Source: Ignatzschineria larvae DSM 13226
GTDB taxonomy: Bacteria > Pseudomonadota > Gammaproteobacteria > Cardiobacteriales > Wohlfahrtiimonadaceae
DNA: 64,000 nucleotides
Reading direction: 5' to 3'
NCBI RefSeq assembly: GCF_038500265.1
Contig: NZ_CP150637.1
Location: 1,877,501 to 1,941,500 of the forward strand
The translations under genes and the position numbers were made by a program. The notes beneath the pieces were generated by a model. That model was not told the DNA's origin, searched no databases, and saw nothing but the letters and a program-made list of their open reading frames with translations. Shown in pieces: positions 38,603 through 48,260 of the stretch; position 1 is the first letter of the stretch, and each line of letters starts with the position of its first letter.

Positions 38603-38693
38603 TACCTAGCAAAAAGGGAGACTGAATCAATCACGGATATCACCCCATTCATTGTTAATGAACAATGCCTTATACTAGAATGATCACCATAAA

Positions 38694-38864
38694 TATAGCA
38701 ATATCGGTTCAAAATAAGCGTATTCAAATGCCGGCGCATCGGTTATAAGCAGCAAGAAAGCTGTTCTATCCGGCATCTTGCAAGTATTGTTTAGTACATT
38801 ATGTTTTTGTTAAATCTCGCAATAGCTATTTAAAAACCATTTTTCTTAAACCAAATTTACTATA
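38694..38864 (+). repeat. Family-A MITE-like repeat, 171 bp
   Basis: Ends TATAGCAA and TTACTATA are near-perfect inverted repeats. Inside are TTCAAAATAAGC, ATGCCGG (38728-38734) pairing with CCGGCAT (38770-38776), CATCTTGCAAGT and TTGTTTA, and a 3' part ending TTTCTTAAACCAAATTTAC. Similar full copies are at 46175 and 51831. No ORF. It lies between porin 4 and the porin remnant, whose SD follows directly. Confidence 0.8.
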
Positions 38865-38881
38865 TAAGGAAGATAGAGAGA

Positions 38882-39199
38882 ATGCCTAATAATAAATCGT
38901 ATCTATTAGTAATAGGTAGCGTTGCACTTATTACCACATCACTCTTCTCGCCTATTAATGCTGAAACAAGAAATGAGCTTTACGGAACACTCTCTTACGG
39001 CTTACAAAAACAGCAATCCAATCAACCGAATCTTCATTACACTCCTAACGATCAGCCTTCCCTACCCTCTCGCCCGCATTATCAGCACAAGGAGAAATCT
39101 CGTTTAACGCCGGATAACAAAATCGGTATCAAAGGGGAAAAACCCATCGGCAATGGTAATAGCATTATTTATCAATTTGAATGGGGAGATGGGAAATAA
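38882..39199 (+). pseudogene. Truncated porin remnant (N-terminal part only)
   Basis: A 105-aa ORF with a signal peptide (MPNNKSYLLVIGSVALITTS to INA), then ETRNELYGTLSYGLQK and NKIGIKGEKPIGNGNSIIYQ before FEWGDGK and a stop. These line up with the first 80 or so residues of the porins (ETVLYGSIRY; SRIGIKGSEDLGNGNAVIYN). The rest of the barrel is missing; a family-B unit begins 27 bp later and may mark the deletion. A good SD (AAGGAAGA) is kept, so a secreted fragment could still be made. Confidence 0.8.
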
Positions 39200-39225
39200 A
39201 CGCTTGTTTTCACTCAAATCTAATC

Positions 39226-39418
39226 CACGGCGGGAGGGAATGATCGAGCAACCCGAACAATCGAGCGCCCGCAGGTGAGAAGCTCAAAGCCTCTCAACAA
39301 GATAGAGTGTATGCGCTGACTGATGAGCTCTTATCAATCTCTCGGCATTGCAAATGCCTAACTTGCCGGCGCGGGATTGTTGTAAGAACGGGATCATTCG
39401 TCCCGGCGATGGGATAAA
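39226..39418 (-). repeat. Family-B composite repeat, single inverted unit
   Basis: Read on the minus strand, it opens ATCCCATCGCCGGGACGAAT and runs through CCCGCGCCGGCA and CTGCGGGCGCTC to CCCTCCCGCCG. It is the same unit as at 31481-32010 but in the opposite orientation, so the porin island is bracketed by inverted copies. The mid-section differs from the left array. The whole 39200-39550 gap has no gene. Confidence 0.88.
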
Positions 39419-39550
39419 CTTGATTTGTGCATCTCTCTACAATTAGCGGTACAATATTGCATTATCATTAAAAACAATACTATTCATCAATAGAGATCCA
39501 TTGAACCTTTTAAGCTTCAATCTCTATTTTATGGACTAAGAGGAGATGCA

Positions 39551-40543
39551 ATGAAACAGACTATTGCCGTCATCGGCGCCGGCTCTTGGGGTACCGCCTT
39601 AGCGATTCATTTAGCGGCGAAACATTCTGTCAATCTTTGGAGCCATAATGCCGATCATGTTGCGGATATGGCGAATATTCGTCTCAATGAACGATTTTTA
39701 CCCGAAACACCATTTCCTGATAACATCACACTTTTCGCTGATTTTAAAGCAGCCATCACGAATGTCGATGCGATTTTAATTGTAGTTCCATCGACGGCTT
39801 TTGATGAGATTATTCAGACATTAAAAGCCTGCCACCTACCCCAATTACCACCAATTATCAGTGCGACAAAAGGACTTGATCATCATACCAATGGCTTTTT
39901 GAGTGATTCCTTTTATGAGGCTTTCCCTAATGCCCATTTTACAGTGTTATCAGGTCCTAGCTTTGCTAAAGAAGTGGCAAAAGGCTACCCCACAGCCATT
40001 GCGATTGCCGGTAATCATGAAGCTGAATTAGCAGAAGTGATACCGCTTTTTCATCATGAACATATGCGGGTTTATGGCAACCTTGATATCAAAGGTGTGC
40101 AACTTGCCGGTGCTTATAAGAATGTCATTGCCATTGCTACCGGGATTTCTGATGGCTTAGGTTTTGGGGCTAATGCTCGTGCAGCCCTGATTACCCGTGG
40201 ACTTGCAGAGATGACGCGACTAGGGCTTGCGCTCGGCGGGACAACGAATACCTTCCAAGGGCTTGCCGGCCTTGGAGACCTTGTACTGACGGCTACCGAT
40301 AATCAATCCCGCAACCGCCGCTTTGGGCTCTATTTAGGTCAAGGGATGAAAAGTAGTGAAGCTTTTGAAAAAGTCGGTCAAGTCGTAGAAGGGGCGAATA
40401 TCGTGAAGAATATCTATGAGCTAGGGGAAGAGATGGGTATTGAGTTACCGATTGCACAGCAAGTTTATAAAATTCTCCATAAAAATGTATTACCCAATGC
40501 TTCACTCTATCAACTACTCTCTCGTGAGCAAAAGACGGAATAG
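39551..40543 (+). CDS. gpsA: Glycerol-3-phosphate dehydrogenase [NAD(P)+]
   Basis: Makes sn-glycerol-3-phosphate from dihydroxyacetone phosphate for phospholipid synthesis. Rossmann motif GAGSWGTALA at residues 8-17, conserved VLSGPSFAKEVAKGYPTAIA, the catalytic-Lys block AGAYKNVIAIATGISDGLGFG and GLAGLGDLVLTATDNQSRNR are all seen. 330 aa, normal. AGAGGAGAT precedes the ATG. hemB follows after 85 bp on the same strand. Confidence 0.97.
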   Translation: MKQTIAVIGAGSWGTALAIHLAAKHSVNLWSHNADHVADMANIRLNERFLPETPFPDNITLFADFKAAITNVDAILIVVPSTAFDEIIQTLKACHLPQLPPIISATKGLDHHTNGFLSDSFYEAFPNAHFTVLSGPSFAKEVAKGYPTAIAIAGNHEAELAEVIPLFHHEHMRVYGNLDIKGVQLAGAYKNVIAIATGISDGLGFGANARAALITRGLAEMTRLGLALGGTTNTFQGLAGLGDLVLTATDNQSRNRRFGLYLGQGMKSSEAFEKVGQVVEGANIVKNIYELGEEMGIELPIAQQVYKILHKNVLPNASLYQLLSREQKTE

Positions 40544-40583
40544 CCATACATACAAAAACTATCGATTTATTTTAACACCATGA

Positions 40584-41639
<1,056 letters not shown>

Positions 41640-41657
41640 TCCTATAGACTGAAATAA

Positions 41658-41692
41658 AAAGAGAGGGTAATTCAATGAATTACCCTCTTTTC
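41658..41692 (+). terminator. Intrinsic terminator after hemB
   Basis: Perfect 12-bp stem AGAGGGTAATTC (41662-41673) with 41677-41688, three-base loop, A-run before and TTT after. Confidence 0.9.
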
Positions 41693-41801
41693 ACATAAAA
41701 TAGACTGCATGCATATCAATCTACTTTTATCTATCAAATAACGATCAACCTAGAATCTTCTGACCCCTTATTGATTTTATTGACAGAAAATCAGCCGTTA
41801 C

Positions 41802-41984
41802 TTATTTATAACGCGTTTTTGTGAAGTATTTGTCAAATTGTGCTTGAGTTGCAAGTGCGATGCTTTTTGCTTCGTTTGCAGTTCTTAAAGCTTCATCAGC
41901 TTTTGCTTCTAAGTTTTGTGAAGCACAACCAACAGTGATTGCACCAAGAACAACTAATGCTGCTACTTTTACTAAGTTTTTCAT
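41802..41984 (-). CDS. Small alanine-zipper lipoprotein, Lpp/OprI-like
   Basis: A 60-aa lipoprotein: signal peptide MKNLVKVAALVVLGAITVGC with acylated Cys20, then a short helix rich in Ala (LEAKADEALRTANEAKSIAL) and C-terminal TRYK. The terminal Lys after an aromatic residue recalls Lpp, whose final Lys is linked to peptidoglycan. The mature part (41 aa) is shorter than E. coli Lpp (58). The leader has TTGACA far upstream and an inverted repeat (CTAAC...GTTAG, 42031-42050) that may stabilise the mRNA. High expression is likely. Confidence 0.82.
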   Translation of the reverse strand: MKNLVKVAALVVLGAITVGCASQNLEAKADEALRTANEAKSIALATQAQFDKYFTKTRYK

Positions 41985-42185
41985 TGTATTTATTTCCTTA
42001 AAAATAAAATAGTTAGAGATTTATAAACCAACTAACGATTTAATCAGTTAGTCCCGCCTATTTTGTAGTATTTGTCAACAAAATGCAAGGTAGTCTATAG
42101 AAATATCATACAGCTTAAAATCTTTTAATACTCTGTTTTTATAAATATTTTTAAGCATATCCATTTTTCATTATAGCTTCTTAGT

Positions 42186-42202
42186 AAAAATGGGTATAAT
42201 TA
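42186..42202 (+). promoter_or_regulatory. Probable trkH promoter (-10 TATAAT)
   Basis: TATAAT at 42195-42200 in AAAAATGGGTATAATTA, identical over 17 bases to the tex promoter region at 11844-11860. About 34 bp ahead of the trkH ATG. No standard -35 is seen. Confidence 0.5.
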
Positions 42203-42233
42203 CCACTTTGTTCACTTTGAGAGTTTTAGCGCC

Positions 42234-43691
42234 ATGCGCAATCAGATTACGCTCGTCTCCAAAATTGTAGGGATTTTTGTTACAAGCTTTAGCTTCACCT
42301 ACTTAATTCCGATTATTATCTCTTACATCTATCACGATGGTCAGGCAAAGTACTTTTTTATCACTTTTTTGCTCACACTCGCATTAGGATTGATGCTTTG
42401 GGTGCCTTTTCATAAAACAGAAGGAAAGCTCAAAACCCGTGATGGCTTCCTCATTGTCTCTCTCTTCTGGACAAGCTTGAGCTTTATTAGCTCGCTACCG
42501 CTCATTATCTCACCGGCAGTAGAACTTCCTGTGATTCATGCCTTTTTTGAAGCAACCTCAGGCTTTACCACAACGGGTGCAACCGTCCTGACCAACCTGC
42601 AAGATCTCCCTAAATCGATTCTTTGGTATCGCACACAGCTCCACTTCTTCGGCGGTATGGGGATCGTTATTTTGGCAGTCGCTATTATGCCGCTACTCGG
42701 CATGGGGGGAATGGCGCTCTTTAAAGTAGAAGTCTCAGGCCCGATCAAAGAAGATAAATTGACTCCTAGAATTGCTCAAACGGCTCGTAATCTCTGGTCT
42801 GTCTACCTACTGCTACTATTTGCTTGTATCGTTACCTACTATATCGGTGGAATGGATCTTTTCGATGCCATTACTCACGGCTTTACCACTGTCGCAACCG
42901 CAGGATTCTCGAACTACGATGACAGCCTTGGGCACTTTGATAGTAAGTTTATTGATATTACAGCGATTATTTTTATGTTTATCAGCTCCATTAATTTCAC
43001 TACCCATTTCCTCGCCTTTCGGCAGAAAAATATGCGTCTCTATTTTGAGAGCAGCGAGCTTCGAGCATTTGTTTTTATCTGCTTAACCGCCATATTTCTT
43101 GTCGGGCTAGGGCTTTATCAATTTAAAGTATTTGATTCCATTGGTGATATTATCCTTGAAGCGACTTTTGTTGTCATTGCCATGATCACGACAACAGGAT
43201 TAGCGATTACAGACTTCAGCCAATGGCCAAGTTATCTGCCGATTCTGATTGTCTTTATCACCTTTATTGGAGGCTGTTCAGGCTCTACCGCCGGTGGCAT
43301 GAAGGTGATTCGTATTATTTTATTAACCAAACAAGCCATGCGCGAGGTTAAACTGCTCATTCATCCCCATGGAAAGTTCCCGATACGCCTCAATCGTAAA
43401 GTGGTACATCCTGATATCCTTGGCAGCGTTTGGGCTTTTTTAGGTATTTACGCATTTTCTACAGCGATCTTAACACTCATTATGACCGCTTTTGGTCTCT
43501 CACCACTCGATGCCTTCTCAGCAGTTGCAGCATGTTTAAATATTACAGGCCCAGGCTTAGGACTTGTTGCAAGTAACTACGGCGCACTTCCTGAAGGGGC
43601 GCTCTCTATGCTGATGTTTACTATGATCTTGGGACGTTTAGAAATATTTACACTCTTTGTGCTCATTACACCAAGCTTTTGGAGAAACTAA
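42234..43691 (+). CDS. trkH: TrkH family potassium uptake protein
   Basis: Membrane K+ transport subunit, 485 aa. The four pore-loop filter segments are visible: SGFTTTGATV, HGFTTVATAGFS, ITTTGLAITDF and LNITGPGLG. It would need a cytosolic TrkA subunit, which is not in this window. Helices fill the whole length. The ATG at 42234 follows GAGAG with long spacing. Monocistronic by appearance. Confidence 0.95.
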   Translation: MRNQITLVSKIVGIFVTSFSFTYLIPIIISYIYHDGQAKYFFITFLLTLALGLMLWVPFHKTEGKLKTRDGFLIVSLFWTSLSFISSLPLIISPAVELPVIHAFFEATSGFTTTGATVLTNLQDLPKSILWYRTQLHFFGGMGIVILAVAIMPLLGMGGMALFKVEVSGPIKEDKLTPRIAQTARNLWSVYLLLLFACIVTYYIGGMDLFDAITHGFTTVATAGFSNYDDSLGHFDSKFIDITAIIFMFISSINFTTHFLAFRQKNMRLYFESSELRAFVFICLTAIFLVGLGLYQFKVFDSIGDIILEATFVVIAMITTTGLAITDFSQWPSYLPILIVFITFIGGCSGSTAGGMKVIRIILLTKQAMREVKLLIHPHGKFPIRLNRKVVHPDILGSVWAFLGIYAFSTAILTLIMTAFGLSPLDAFSAVAACLNITGPGLGLVASNYGALPEGALSMLMFTMILGRLEIFTLFVLITPSFWRN

Positions 43692-44017
43692 CAGCATAAC
43701 AATGGGTTATCTGGCACATTCCGCTTTGGTAAGTTACTATCTATCTATTGACCAAATTTACAATTTAATCTGTTAAATTTTAATAAATTTTATTAACTTT
43801 AATTAAAAACAGTTAAAATCATAAACAAATAAATAGAGATGAGAAGCTTAATAAATATTTATTTTCCATGCATTACAAGCAAGAATCATTAATTAATATT
43901 ATAATGAATACAAGTTATGACAAATAATGGATTGTTGCATGAAACAGACGATTGATATTGAAGAAAGTTGAACCTTCAATATATTTTGAGTACATAGCCT
44001 AAAAGAGGGTTTATATT
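43692..44017. other. 326-bp gap upstream of cpxR
   Basis: AT-rich, no gene. It should hold the cpxRA promoter. TTTAC/GTTAAA fragments near 43758-43780 only loosely resemble a CpxR box, so none is called. Confidence 0.5.
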
Positions 44018-44734
44018 ATGACATCCACTACACCTAAAGTCTTATTTATCGATGATGATCAAGGACTTCAAGAGCTCATTCCTGAGTTATTAAAATATGA
44101 AGGATTTGATGTAAGCGTTGGGGGCAATGGCGTTGAGTGCTTAGAATTCCTTGAACATACTATTCCTGATGTTATTATTCTTGACGTCATGATGCCTAAG
44201 AAAAATGGCTGGGATACCTTAAAAGAGATTCGCAAAAATCATCCAAATCTTCCTGTCATTATGCTCTCTGCAAAAGGGGACAGTATCGATCGGGTACTTG
44301 GCCTTGAGCTTGGTGCAGATGACTATATCTCTAAACCATTTGATGATCGTGAATTGATCGCTCGTATCCGCACTAGAATGCGTTTACAAACCCAGGCACT
44401 TGAAGATAATGGGGATGATCGTGAACAATCGCCAATCATTGAAATTCATGATTTAGTATTGAATCCTGCACAATTCCAAGCAACTTTCAAAAAAGAGCCT
44501 ATTAATCTCACTAGCACCGAGTTCTCTATTCTCCACTACATGGCAAAACGCCGAGGCGAAACCATTAGTCGAGATGAGCTCAGTAAAAATGTCTTAGGGA
44601 AACGCCATCAAACCTTTGATCGTGTCATTGATATGCATTTAAGTAATATTCGCAAAAAATTACCATCTCGAGATGATGGTTATCCTTGGTTTAAAACAGT
44701 TCATGGCTTAGGATATCTCTTTTTAGATGAATAA
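44018..44734 (+). CDS. cpxR: Response regulator, CpxR type
   Basis: OmpR/PhoB-family regulator, 238 aa. Receiver domain with acidic pocket Asp12-14, phospho-acceptor Asp56 (VIILDVMMPKKNG) and Lys106 (ISKPFDD); DNA-binding winged helix from about residue 145 to the end (INLTSTEFSILHYMAKRRGE, VIDMHLSNIRKKL, VHGLGYLFLDE). Its partner kinase follows after 71 bp and is clearly CpxA-like, so the pair probably senses envelope protein stress and adjusts folding factors, perhaps porins and fimbriae. Confidence 0.9.
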   Translation: MTSTTPKVLFIDDDQGLQELIPELLKYEGFDVSVGGNGVECLEFLEHTIPDVIILDVMMPKKNGWDTLKEIRKNHPNLPVIMLSAKGDSIDRVLGLELGADDYISKPFDDRELIARIRTRMRLQTQALEDNGDDREQSPIIEIHDLVLNPAQFQATFKKEPINLTSTEFSILHYMAKRRGETISRDELSKNVLGKRHQTFDRVIDMHLSNIRKKLPSRDDGYPWFKTVHGLGYLFLDE

Positions 44735-44805
44735 GCGTTTTCTCTCATTCCCTGCATAATGTAGCGTTATTCAAGGGACTAGGGAAATGATATACAGGGG
44801 GATTC

Positions 44806-46152
44806 ATGGGGCGTTTTCAGCTACTCAACCGATTAAGCATCCGTGTCTTTATCACTATTTGGATCAGCATGGGGCTCATGATCTCCCTTACACTTCTACT
44901 GCCTAAATTTGATCAAAGGCGAGCATTACCGACGCCCGAAAAGGAGCAGATTTTTTATAAAACGAAAGTCTCTCATATGCTCTTTAGCGCACCCACAGAT
45001 CGCTTTCGAGACAATAAAGGGGAAGCGAATCTCCTCGTGATCCCTGATGATACTGCTGAACGCTACAATGTCATTCACAATCTTGAAGATGAAAGTGTGA
45101 TTAACTTCGTCATTAGCACGCTCCCTACCCACAAAATGTATCAACAAGAGATCGAGGATATCGAACTTATCGGCCCTATTCGCTTTGATAATGACAGCAA
45201 TGCGTACTATCTCACAGTGACTGCATTCCCTCAGTTCTACTATCTCTCACGACTCTATGATGCGCCCTACCTCATATTCCTCTTAATGCTCTTTATTAGC
45301 TTGCCATTCGCTGCACTTTTAAGCTGGTCTTTAACCATTCCAATGAAGAATCTACAAAAAGCAGCAGAGCGCGTACGAAAAGGCGATTGGCGTGTTGATC
45401 GCTATTTAGAGGAGCGAGGGCCTTTAGAATATCGTTATCTTGCAAAAAGCTTTAACGATATGATTCAAACACTGAATATCGCTAGAGATGAAAAAGCACG
45501 CCTCTTTGCCAATCTCTCCCATGAATTACGTACGCCGTTAACCCGTATTCATCTTGCCAATAGCCTTATTCGTATTAAAAATATTGAAGCCATTACCAAT
45601 GAGGTCAAACGGATTAATGATAATCTTTTATTAGTCGAAGATCGAATTCAAGCCATGCTCTCCCTCTCTAAGCAAACAATTTTGAATGAGGTCTTAATGG
45701 AAGAGATAGCGCTCCCTGACATCTTAATCCCACTTTTAGAAGATGCAGCTTTTGAAGCTGAGGAAAATGGTAAAGAGCTCCTATTTAATGATCCGCCCGA
45801 TATTACTATCGAAGCTAATGCTGAACTCTTTTTAAGCGGAATTGAGAATATCATCCGCAATGCGATTCACTATGCGGCCTCCAAAATAGCTGTCTCTATT
45901 CACGTTCAGAATAAGCAATTGATCATTAATATCCACGATGATGGCCCCGGTATTTTAGAGAAAGATCTCCCGCAGATTTTTGAACCGTTCTATCGTGGTG
46001 AGCGCCCAGAAGGTATGCAAGATTATGGAGGATCAGGCTTAGGCTTAGCTATTGTCAATCAGATGGTCACGTTACATCGAGGATCTGTTAAAGCCGAAAA
46101 TGATCAAGGCTTATCTATTACGCTCGTCCTACCACTTAAGCATAGTAGCTAA
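44806..46152 (+). CDS. cpxA: Sensor histidine kinase, CpxA type
   Basis: Inner-membrane kinase, 448 aa. TM1 at about 13-33 leading into LLPKFDQRR (CpxA has LLPKLDSR), a periplasmic domain of about 120 residues, TM2 at about 153-175, HAMP, then the phospho-acceptor His239 in LSHELRTPLTR and the ATP-binding N, G1 and G2 boxes (ENIIRNAIHYA, DDGPGI, GGSGLGLAIV). The resemblance to CpxA covers the whole length. A good GGGGG-type SD precedes the ATG. A family-A repeat follows the stop. Confidence 0.92.
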   Translation: MGRFQLLNRLSIRVFITIWISMGLMISLTLLLPKFDQRRALPTPEKEQIFYKTKVSHMLFSAPTDRFRDNKGEANLLVIPDDTAERYNVIHNLEDESVINFVISTLPTHKMYQQEIEDIELIGPIRFDNDSNAYYLTVTAFPQFYYLSRLYDAPYLIFLLMLFISLPFAALLSWSLTIPMKNLQKAAERVRKGDWRVDRYLEERGPLEYRYLAKSFNDMIQTLNIARDEKARLFANLSHELRTPLTRIHLANSLIRIKNIEAITNEVKRINDNLLLVEDRIQAMLSLSKQTILNEVLMEEIALPDILIPLLEDAAFEAEENGKELLFNDPPDITIEANAELFLSGIENIIRNAIHYAASKIAVSIHVQNKQLIINIHDDGPGILEKDLPQIFEPFYRGERPEGMQDYGGSGLGLAIVNQMVTLHRGSVKAENDQGLSITLVLPLKHSS

Positions 46153-46174
46153 ACCGCATTAAAATAAGCGCTTT

Positions 46175-46348
46175 TATAGTAAGATCAGTTCAAAATAAGC
46201 TCATTTAAATGCCGGCGCATCAGCTGATCGAGGCGAGGAAACTATTCTATCTGCCATCTTACAGGTGTTGTTTAATACGGTTTGATCTTCTTTTACAGTT
46301 CTACGCTAGCGACATAAACAACATTTTCCTTAAAGCAAATTTACTATA
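46175..46348 (+). repeat. Family-A MITE-like repeat, 174 bp
   Basis: TATAGTAA (46175-46182) and TTACTATA (46341-46348) are perfect 8-bp inverted ends. Interior matches the 38694 copy: TTCAAAATAAGC, AAATGCCGGCGCATC, CCATCTTACAGGTGTTGTTT, ACATTTTCCTTAAAGCAAAT. Here the inner right arm has CTGCCAT instead of CCGGCAT. It lies between convergent cpxA and the gene at 46359. Confidence 0.82.
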
Positions 46349-46358
46349 ACATCCTATT

Positions 46359-47237
46359 TTACAATGCTTTAGAAACGGACCAGATCCCTACTAAAGGCTT
46401 CACTTGCCAAAAAGAAGCACCGTACATACGGCCATTCAGGTAGATACGAGCGAGAGTCCCATCGAGATAGAGTGCATTTTGACAGGCTAATTGCTCTTTG
46501 AAGTAGCTAGCAAACTCATAAAAGTTTACCTGATCTTCCGTCACGACAAAATGGACTTCCTGCCCATCATTGACAGCGCAAACACCGCTTCTAATGCGAA
46601 GGCTATCCGAATTTTTGATAAAGTGGGGGTTATATTGCCCATTTGTTAAGAGCATTGGTCCCGATTGCACTGCCTCTTTAATCGTTTGATAATTACCCTT
46701 AAATCGTGCTTGAAAACTATCACTATCCATCACAACAGCTCGATTTTGCTTAGTAATATAGAATACACCATTAGGAAAGAGCGAAAAATTACCTCGCCCT
46801 TCATTCGATTTCACCAAATTAAGTGGCATGAGTAATTGGGAGTTCTCAATATGCAGCCCAAGTGGCTTATAATCCTTAGTATAGATCCCGGAGTTAATCG
46901 CAAATAATAGTGTTTCATTATCTTGCCGCAAATATTGATTCAACTTATGAAACGAGCCAAAATTGGTTTCAGTAGTGGGGTCTTGCCAATGATGCACTAA
47001 AGAGAGCTGTTTCAGATCGAGTGTTACATCAACATAACGTTTATCTTGGTAACGTAACATGGAAACATTTAAGCCCTTCGCCTGATTCGCTAAATCAAGG
47101 TCACTCGCCTGACTCAAAACAGGACACAATAACGAAGCGATCATCACAGTTCCCATCACAGATACCACGGTTCTCAAACGAGAAAAATAATCTTTTTGAG
47201 CGACTTGATCACATAATACTGAATTGGGCTTAAACAT
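46359..47237 (-). CDS. Phosphodiester glycosidase family protein (NAGPA / DUF2233, YigE-like)
   Basis: A 292-aa exported protein: basic N-terminus, hydrophobic segment (about residues 24-44), cleavage near SQAS, and a NAGPA-fold domain with FAINSGIYTKDYKPLGLHIE, GRGNFSLFPNGVFYI, AVQSGPMLLTNGQYNP, RIRSGVCAVNDGQ and CQNALYLDGTLARIYLNGR. Relatives hydrolyse sugar phosphodiesters, but the YigE branch has no settled role. Probably periplasmic. It follows the IMPase-like gene by 27 bp and may share its transcript. Confidence 0.83.
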   Translation of the reverse strand: MFKPNSVLCDQVAQKDYFSRLRTVVSVMGTVMIASLLCPVLSQASDLDLANQAKGLNVSMLRYQDKRYVDVTLDLKQLSLVHHWQDPTTETNFGSFHKLNQYLRQDNETLLFAINSGIYTKDYKPLGLHIENSQLLMPLNLVKSNEGRGNFSLFPNGVFYITKQNRAVVMDSDSFQARFKGNYQTIKEAVQSGPMLLTNGQYNPHFIKNSDSLRIRSGVCAVNDGQEVHFVVTEDQVNFYEFASYFKEQLACQNALYLDGTLARIYLNGRMYGASFWQVKPLVGIWSVSKAL

Positions 47238-47264
47238 TGCTTTTCCCTCAATCTCAGATGAGTT

Positions 47265-48035
47265 TTAGATTTGTAATGCTTGGAGTAGCTCTTTTAAGAG
47301 TTTTGGATGTGTGACAACTACGGTACCGCTTGCGGCAACATCTTCATTACCACGATAATCTGTAACGAGTAGTCCTGCTTCTCTTGCGACTAATTGTACC
47401 GCTTTTAAGGTTGCTAAATCAAAAGTCGCTGCATAGTAAGCACTATATTCCCCCTTGATGACAAGCGCGCTATCCTTCGCAAAATCGCCTAAGATACGCT
47501 GCATTCTTGTCCGGCGTAACATTGCACCGAAACGAGTGATCTCTTGATCGAGAGGCGCAACTGCCGTTAAAAGTGCGGCATTTTCAATTTTACCATCGCT
47601 CTTACCGAGGCGAACCCGTTGCTCTTCATCTTCACAAAGAACACCATCACCTTTAGACGCTTCCGCGACAATTTTATTGGCAATTGGATCATAGATCACC
47701 GCAGATTGTAACTCCCCATCCATCTCTAAGGCGACTGTAATCGAGAAATGGGACTGCATTTGGCGGAAATTCTCCGCACCACTTAAACTCACATACCATG
47801 AGAAACGAGAGTCTGTCACTTTCCCTGGATGAAAGTTGGCATAATAAGCGTGATCTGGATAAAAACTGAGTAATCCTTCGATCACACTATTTTCAATACT
47901 CTCATAGAACTGTTGAAACAGTGCATCATCAGCACGTTGTTCAAAGTTAAGGCGCTCTAAGCGATAGTAGATAGAACGGATATGACGGCCCGACTCAATT
48001 GCCGCCTGTTTTGCAACTTGGGTAAATGAACTCAT
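47265..48035 (-). CDS. Inositol-monophosphatase-fold protein lacking metal ligands (SuhB-like pseudoenzyme)
   Basis: The 256-aa sequence follows the SuhB/IMPase fold throughout (SITVALEMDGELQSAVIYDP, KGDGVL, VAREAGLLVTDYRGNEDVAA). But the catalytic motifs are lost: where SuhB has TEESGE this protein has YYANFHPG (64-71), and where it has VIDPLDGTTNF this has YVSLSGAENF (81-90). Of the metal-binding acids only Asp206 (TFD in place of PWD) remains. So phosphatase activity is unlikely. In E. coli SuhB also acts in rRNA antitermination, a role reported not to need catalysis; this protein could keep such a role. The reading frame is intact and lies in a plausible operon with 46359. Confidence 0.85.
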   Translation of the reverse strand: MSSFTQVAKQAAIESGRHIRSIYYRLERLNFEQRADDALFQQFYESIENSVIEGLLSFYPDHAYYANFHPGKVTDSRFSWYVSLSGAENFRQMQSHFSITVALEMDGELQSAVIYDPIANKIVAEASKGDGVLCEDEEQRVRLGKSDGKIENAALLTAVAPLDQEITRFGAMLRRTRMQRILGDFAKDSALVIKGEYSAYYAATFDLATLKAVQLVAREAGLLVTDYRGNEDVAASGTVVVTHPKLLKELLQALQI

Positions 48036-48204
48036 GAAACTCTCTTAATTGTTAAAGATAAAAATAGATCATCAGGTCTATGGATATAAATCCTGACTAG
48101 TTGAGGTAATCGCCTCGAAAATAGCCTTTTATTGTACCCCATTGTGCGCTAAATTCGTATGGAAAATTCAGATTTCGTAAAATAGCGTCAGTCTTAATGG
48201 CGCA

Positions 48205-48240
48205 ATAAAAAACGGCAAGCCCATTATTCTCACCGTTTTA
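48205..48240 (-). terminator. Intrinsic terminator after the MFS gene
   Basis: Stem AAAACGGCAAG (48209-48219) with CTCACCGTTTT (48229-48239), two G-U pairs; the minus-strand tail is a T-run. Confidence 0.8.
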
Positions 48241-48260
48241 CTATTTCTAGATCATTTCAA

